Source: Stenogyne calaminthoides (lineage: Eukaryota > Streptophyta > Magnoliopsida > Lamiales > Lamiaceae). From it: a stretch of DNA of 64,000 nt. The DNA is taken from contig JBBCBC010000024.1 in NCBI GenBank assembly GCA_037126765.1, positions 16,899,554 through 16,963,553 of the forward strand, written 5' to 3'. The notes below the pieces were generated by a model that ran no database searches, was not told where the DNA came from, and saw nothing but the letters and a program-made list of their open reading frames with translations. The position numbers and the translations under genes were made by a program. How positions within the stretch are numbered: the stretch's first letter is position 1; every line of letters begins with the position of its first letter. Shown piece after piece: positions 58,238-64,000 of this stretch.

Positions 58238-58868
58238 CAAGTTGACGTGCATTGGCCAATGACTTTGATCATATTATGATGAGAAGATGAGTATTCTCTC
58301 TAAATTCACTTTGAGGAATGAATCCTATTCTTGATGACATGGAAGGGTGCAAACGTCGGTCATGGTCAAATTTCATCACTCCACACATGTCGTGCGTATT
58401 GACCTCAAGTCAAAGGAGTATCATATCACTCCCACTATCCGAGACACTCGTAGACACATATAGTGCAACTACATCAAATGGTTTCTCGGATGGATATATC
58501 AATACCCTCTAAGGTATCTGTGCATCCATCATGAGATACCTAGTATCTCGTAGTAAGTGAGATCTTACTACACTCTCTAAGAGTATGATGCAGATCGCAC
58601 ATCAATCTCGAGTGCATCATCAATATCCCATTATTGATGATCCTTGATCGGGGCTATTTGAGAATCATGTTTACGTCATCTGATTTCTCACAAACTCAAT
58701 GACAGCAGTGACTCATGGGAACACAGATAAGAATAAATGCAAACAATCAAACATAATATTCTAATAAGTGTAACGCCATATATTTAATATAAACAATAAT
58801 ATTAAACAAACACTGAATATTATCTTAGTATTATGTCCTTACAAAGGATTGTCTCTAGGACACTAACA
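58238..58868 (-). repeat. 3' LTR of element F, second part
   Basis: Resumes after A and its AAGTC duplicate. AT-rich near the end; terminal CACTAACA corresponds to TGTTAGTG at the LTR start on the minus strand. The exact edge may be 58868 or 58873. No gene. Confidence 0.75.
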
Positions 58869-58916
58869 TAACAATCTCCTACTTGAACTAGAGTCAATCA
58901 CCTACATGTCTAACCC

Positions 58917-60309
58917 CTAGACCATTAAAATGTCTAGTGTGTACATGAACACTAAAGCCTTGGTGAAAGGATCAACCAAATTATCTTCTGTGGGAACGCG
59001 TTCTAACTCTATCTCTCCTCTAGCAATTATCTCTCGTATCAAGTGATAACACCTTGGTACATGCTTGATTCTATTATTGGATCTCGGTTCCTTATCTTGC
59101 GCAACCACACCAGTGTTGTCACAATTCAACTTTATTGGACTGCTGGCACTCGGAACTACCCCTAGTTCATTTAAGAAATGTTTTATCCAAACAACTTCTT
59201 TGGCAGCTTCTGCTGCAACAATGTACTCAGCTTTGGTTGTTGAGTCCACGACAGTCTCTTGTTTGGAACTATTCCAACTAACTGCCCCACCATTGAGAAC
59301 GAAAACATAACCGCCCCATCATCACAGTCGGATTGGAAACTTACATTAGCATAGCCAGTTGCAACTAGCTCTGACTTACCTCCGTAGACGAGAAATTAAT
59401 CTTTAGTACGTCTGAGGTACTTCAAAATGTTCTTAACATCAATCTAGTGAGGTTCACCCGATTCTGTTGGTATCTACCAGTGATGCTGACAGCGAAGGCC
59501 ACGTCTGGCCTAGTGCAAGTCATGGCGTACATGATGGAGTCAAGTGCAGATGTATATGGTACATCCTTCATGTGCTGGATATCAACGTCTGTGGAAGGAC
59601 AATTCTTCTTAAACAACTTAATCCCATGACATGCCGGTAGAGAACCTCTCTTAGAGTTCTCCATCGCAAATCGCTTCAACACCTTATCTACGTAGGTGTG
59701 ACAGACCCAACATCCTTTTGGATCTATCCCTATGGATCTTGATCCCTAAGATGTAGAAGGCTTCACCAAGATCCTTCATCATGAATGTCTTTGATAACCA
59801 ATATTTCACCGACTGCATAAGCAGGACACTGTTTCCTATAATCAATATGCCATCGACATATACGACTATGAAAATAATATTCTTCCCACTGCATTTATGA
59901 TAAAAGCATGGATCTTCCGAATTTCTGAAGAAGTCAAAGGATTTTACTACTTAATCAAATCGGATATTCCAACTCCTAGAAGTTTGCTTCAGTCCATAAA
60001 TGGACCATTTAAGCTTGTACACAAGATTAGATTTTAGCTTGGATATGAAACCTTTCGGTTGAGTCATAAACATTTCTTTGTCAATGTTACCATTGAGGAA
60101 AGGTATTTTGACGTCCATCCGCCAAATCTCATAATCGAGGTGTGCTTCTACCGCAAATAAAATTCGAATGGACTTGATCTTAGCAACAGGTGAGAAAGTC
60201 TCGTCATAGTCAATGCCTTCGCGTTGACTATAACCTTTCGCCACCAACCTAGCCTTGTAGGTTTGTACCTTATAGTTTGCATCAGTCTTATGTTTGTAGA
60301 CCCACTTGC
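58917..60309 (-). pseudogene. Copia reverse transcriptase and RNase H, element F
   Basis: From 60309 down: SKWVYKHKTD, ARLVAKGYSQREGIDYDETF, SPVAKIKSIR, then IPFLNGNIDKEMFMTQPKGF and YGLKQTSRSWN (60388-59951 frame, but bases above 60309 belong to the inserted LTR). The catalytic motif is YVDG in place of YVDD (near 59855). 59682-59422 has SALDSIMYAMTCTRPDVAFA. RNase H is at 59249-58917: STTKAEYIVAAEAAKEVVWI, LNCDNTG, and LVDPFTK. Frame breaks are near 59260, 59700 and 59940. Confidence 0.85.
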
Positions 60310-61222
60310 TGTTGGGGAATAAATTACACGGATCTATTCGGGATGAATATTTAAATACAAATTTAATTCTTATAATTATTACTAGCATGAATTAATCATA
60401 TATTAATTCAAATAATAATCCAACAACAAATCATGCATATAAACAATTCACGTAAATCCTACGCATGCGGAAATTCTATGAGTTTACGTGAACATACCTC
60501 TTGGGACGGCAATGGTCTTGTTGATTAGACACACCAAAAGAACTTCCCAAGTATTCCCTTAATCCTTGCTCGACTATCTGGTGGTAGGACGCTTGCGAAC
60601 AATTAACAAAAGGAAAATAAACTTTGTTGCACCACCTTTGTGGATTTACCACCTTTGTGGATTTACTAATTTTTCCAGCACATGGAATTGTACTTGGGAA
60701 TGAAAGAATCATCCCCTATTTATAGATAGGGTGGTGGTCGAAATTTTAGGGAAAAAACAATGTGGGAAAATCTTTTCTTGATCTCCAAGAAAACTTGAAT
60801 ATATCTCCTATATTATTTTTCCCATAATTATAATATTCCACAAAAAATCCCACCTTATCTTTGTTATGGAATTTTCGAATATTAGGCAAGAATCCAAGAT
60901 TTGGATCTTCTTGAATTTATGAGATATTCTTGTATTTCAAGAAATACATATCTTTCATAATATCTTTTCAAGAAAATCAAGAAAATCTTTCTTGCCCTTC
61001 ATATTTCAATATTTTTGAAAATTGCTTCATGGATAACCAAGTGGGAGATTTCTTGAATTAAATGAGATAATCTTGTATTCCAAGAATACATATCTTCATT
61101 CCATAACAAAATTCAAAGAAAATCTTTCTCCCCTTTTATCCATAAATTTTGAAAATTATGAGGAAAAATAAGCAACAATATTTATTTTATTTTAAACACC
61201 TTTTTTAGTTATTGGACTATAT
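60310..61222 (-). repeat. D-type LTR (second copy), left part
   Basis: Starts TGTTGGGGAATAAATTAC at 60310, preceded by CTTGC (60305-60309), the expected target duplicate. Aligns by eye with D at 5930-6850. TATA box on the minus strand at 60718-60724. Interrupted at 61223 by C2. The rest is beyond the window, so solo LTR or full element cannot be told. No gene. Confidence 0.75.
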
Positions 61223-62813
61223 TGTTGGTCCCAAGAAGAAGTCTTACACGTGTATGGGGGAATACACGTGTTCAAGTTTTAGGTCACTTGGTCGTTGTCC
61301 CGATGATTTGGTCCCGAGAAACACAAATCGCTCTCGAAGTCAAAGTCTACAAGAGATGATCCCGAGTGTTTTAAAAATCCCAACTTCCCTTTTTAGAGAT
61401 CCCGAGGTCGATAACTAACTTCTTGAACCCTCGATTAGAGTAAGTTGTTTGGTAACTATCTGTTCTAGCTATGATTTGGTTGGCCCTAAGTTTATACTCG
61501 TTTTATACTTTTTTCGACAACCTTCCTTTTTAATGGAACAAATGATTAGGCCGAGATTCGATTCGAATGCAACTTCGGTGATTGATTCCAACGAGTATCG
61601 GTGAAAATATGCTTTTCCAAAAGAAATCAACATTAATCAAAGCAAAATGTAAAGCAAATAACACAACAAGTTATAGTGGTTCGAGACTCAAGCTATCCAC
61701 TCTCTCGACTCTTTAGAGAAATTCACTAATCACTTCCTAAGGTTTTCGACTACCTCATGGTTTACTAACCTTTCTTTTTGAGTTTTCAACATAGTTTCAC
61801 TATCCAAGATAGTTTACTCAATTCTTCTCTAGAGCTTTACGACTACCTCCTTGTAGTTTACTAACTTTTTACAACTCCAATCTCACCAACAATCACACTC
61901 AAACTACCTTACAAAGGGTTTGGGGTTTCTTGGTTGGTTTCAACTAGGATGAGATATCCTTTACAATTAAGAACAATGCAAAGGCTAGGATATATCTCAC
62001 TAAGCTTTGGATATATCTTATCAAGCTAGGCTTAGTGAAATGACCTCTCTTCCGTATAAAGACTTTCAAATTCTTGGGTTTTCGAAAGTGCTTCAACTTC
62101 CAATAATAAGTTTGAGCTCTTGAGTTTTACTTTCCCGTGACCTTCAATGTAGATGGTCACAAGTATTTATAGGCAAACACCAAGGTCACTCTTGAAAAAC
62201 TATCGGGAAGAGATAGCCCATTTTTCCTCTTATGGTGTGTGATGAACGGGTCCTCCTAAGACGTTTTTTGGCAATAGCCTTTCATCACGCAACACTTTTT
62301 TTGTCCCGAACTTAGTACTTGACATCTTTTCATCACTTTAGAGTCGATAATGTTAATTTGTCTTCCTTTTGTCTCCGATTAAAGGTAGAAACATCAACTA
62401 TCTCTGGTGATATAACCTTAACAACACTTTGTCTTAGTTCCACTTTCTCTCTAGGTTTTGCCTTTCTCTGAGCGCGTTTTCGTATTTTTGATGTTAGAGT
62501 TTATCTTTTTGAACATGATCTTATAGAGTTCTTCTTTTGATGTCTTGAGTCTTCGTCTTCGCTCGGTTTACGATGTCTTGAGTTTCATGTTGAGTCTTGG
62601 TTTCTCTGCTTCAATATCTCGGTTTAAATATTTGATGATTTCATCTTTGAAACTTCAGGTTTCTTGTTGGATAACCTTTATCCCTTATACATTTTGCAAA
62701 TAACATCCAGAACACTCTAGGTCGACTCAACTATCAAGATTATCTGAACATGTCATACTCGGGGGTTTTTGGATCTAATCAAAATCATTCTTTATTAAAT
62801 TCATCTCCCAACA
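61223..62813 (-). repeat. 3' LTR of element C2
   Basis: 1,591 bp, about 640 bp shorter than the C LTRs. The difference lies largely in U3, where the array of 18-bp repeats is reduced to a few units (62530-62640). TATA box on the minus strand at 62165-62171; hairpin at 61246-61271. No gene. Confidence 0.85.
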
Positions 62814-63195
62814 ATTTCCCCATTTTTGATGATGCTAAAACCTATCTTGTTACAAAACATTTAACTTATACTCAGGTTTCAGTTTATCTTATTACAAGAT
62901 TGGTTTATTTCCAACAATTTCCTAAACAGAGAATCTCCCAACAATTAATTTCAGAGACAACATTTAGGCATATCAAAATAAAAGACATGTAAATTAAGAT
63001 AATGAGATATTATCTTTTGAGCATAAATGATAAGGTTTCATTGATGATTGGTAGACAGTTACAAATTACAATGATCTTATCTAACAAAATCAAAAAGACA
63101 AAAAGATAAAGGATTACATGAATCTTCTGAGTCTTCATCTTGAGTCTTCTTTTGCTCTTCCGCCGGGTTTCGGGCTCTTGATTCGATCTTCCACC

Positions 63196-64000
63196 TCATC
63201 GCCGAGGCACTTCAAGGTTGAACATCCCATAATATCTTCTTTTCAAAAGATCTCTTTCTTTAAAAATATCAGGATTGTTCCCTGTCAGGCCCAACTGAGT
63301 GGCGAACTGAGCAATTTCTTGAGAAATGGTCGCTTCATTTACCAAGCCATTTTCAAGTCTAGGAGGAGGGTAAGAGTATGGATCGGGTTTTCTAGCCTTC
63401 TTCCCTTCATCCACAAGATTGATCCATCCTTGAAGGTATTTTTTTGGATAGAAGGTTAGTCAATGAACGTCTCATTGGGATCCGAAGCCTCCTCCACTCT
63501 CCGAGAGCACATCATAGTAGAACCAAAAGGTTCTCTTGATTTCTTCCCATGCATCATTGAACATCCATTTGTCAACATCGGCCATTTCGTTCCCTCTTCT
63601 CTTGCTTTCGAACCTCGTGAAACCACTCCTTCTTTTTCTTGTCTTCTTTTCGATCACGGGCACACCGTAAATGTAGCAATTTTCTTAGCTTACTCGATTT
63701 GGAGTTTTTTTCGAGCACTTCTAGTGTTGAAGACCTTCTTATCGGGGCACTTTCTTCAATATCATTCGATTTTCTCGAATGGCAGAAGCCTTAGCTCTTT
63801 TTCCTTAGGCTCCTCGAGCATACAACTTTTCTTTTAATTGGCATTTCTTGCTCGACAGGTCCGGTTTCTCTGCGGAACTTCTTGCATAGTTTCCTCTGAA
63901 ACCCGGTGTAGACCGGCTTCTCCACCTTCTTAAACTTCGGCTTCTCGGTTCTATTTCCTTCATGGCTTGCAACGATTTTCTTTTCAAATGATCGTCTTGC
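63196..64000 (-). pseudogene. ORF3b C-terminal part, element C2
   Basis: Contains the two blocks that end ORF3 in C: FNDAWEEIKRTFWFYYD (63472-63663) and LVNEATISQEIAQFATQLGL followed by RYYGMFNLEV (63196-63414), with the stop at 63196-63198. A basic Lys/Arg-rich part lies upstream. Conservation of these blocks, despite breaks elsewhere, supports a real gene in the ancestor. 62828-63195 has no gene. Confidence 0.7.

Larger units (their letters stand above)
42015..60309 (-). mobile_element. Element F: Ty1/copia element split by A, continuing past the window
   Basis: The 3' LTR begins at 42015 (TGTTGGAATATAC), is interrupted at 42828 by element A and resumes at 58238, ending about 58868 (CACTAACA). 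The purine-rich tract AGTAGGAGATTG (minus strand, about 58872-58883) follows. RNase H and reverse transcriptase lie at 58917-60309, where a D-type LTR cuts the gene. The protein is clearly different from A, B and C, so it belongs to another copia lineage. Its 5' half is outside the window. Confidence 0.85.
61223..64000 (-). mobile_element. Element C2: C-type copia element, truncated by the window edge
   Basis: 3' LTR 61223-62813, polypurine-like tract (minus AAAAATGGGGAAA, 62815-62827), and the C-terminal part of ORF3, all collinear with C. Probable target duplicate TATAT at 61218-61222. Its other end is not visible. Confidence 0.85.

Noticed and set aside
1..64000. Assignment of A, B and C to the Sirevirus lineage on the basis of size and an extra 3' gene.
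   Set aside because: The traits are suggestive, but lineage needs a reverse transcriptase phylogeny that I cannot run.

Overview
This window is plant nuclear DNA made almost entirely of nested LTR retrotransposons. Plant origin is inferred from Ty1/copia and Ty3/gypsy (Tat-type) proteins, primer sites matching plant initiator tRNA-Met (TGGTATCAGAGC), 1.4-2.2 kb LTRs with TATA boxes, and the absence of any host gene I can recognise. No rRNA, tRNA or CRISPR array was seen. The species cannot be named from this sequence. Nearly every reading frame is broken, so most coding entries are pseudogenes.

Layout. The oldest layer is a Ty3/gypsy Tat-like element, E (+ strand), whose pieces lie at 4525-5929 and 36539-42014. 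Copia fragment G (- strand, 1-4524) cuts into its 5' part. A solo LTR, D (5930-36538), sits in its reverse transcriptase. Copia element C (- strand, 6910-35672, target duplication TTGAG) sits inside D, and copia element B (- strand, 18981-33058, duplication CATCC) sits inside the gag of C. To the right, copia element F (- strand, from 42015 to beyond the window) entered the 3' part of E. Its LTR was split by copia element A (+ strand, 42828-58232, duplication AAGTC), and its reverse transcriptase by a second D-type LTR (60310-61222), which in turn received C2, a second C-type element (61223 to the window end).

How the genes work together. Each copia element of the A/B/C group has the order LTR, tRNA-Met primer site, gag, protease-integrase-reverse transcriptase-RNase H, a spacer, an extra 3' gene of about 1,120 codons (ORF3), a polypurine tract and an LTR. 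ORF3 is seen in five copies (G, A, B, C, C2). In the four copies where the upstream region is visible, a TATA-like box lies 130-355 bp before its ATG. It is split by a stop codon at an equivalent place in three copies, using three different stop codons. A and B also share a short coding-like segment between pol and ORF3. Element E carries a spliced gene on its antisense strand and a 51-bp tandem array downstream of pol.

The most unusual signals are ORF3 with its own promoter and conserved stop, the antisense spliced gene of E, conserved hairpins with C-rich loops next to the primer site, and many differences between copies that fall in CAG/CTG triplets. The last may be a sequencing artefact linked to plant CHG methylation, and it would affect how broken these genes really are.
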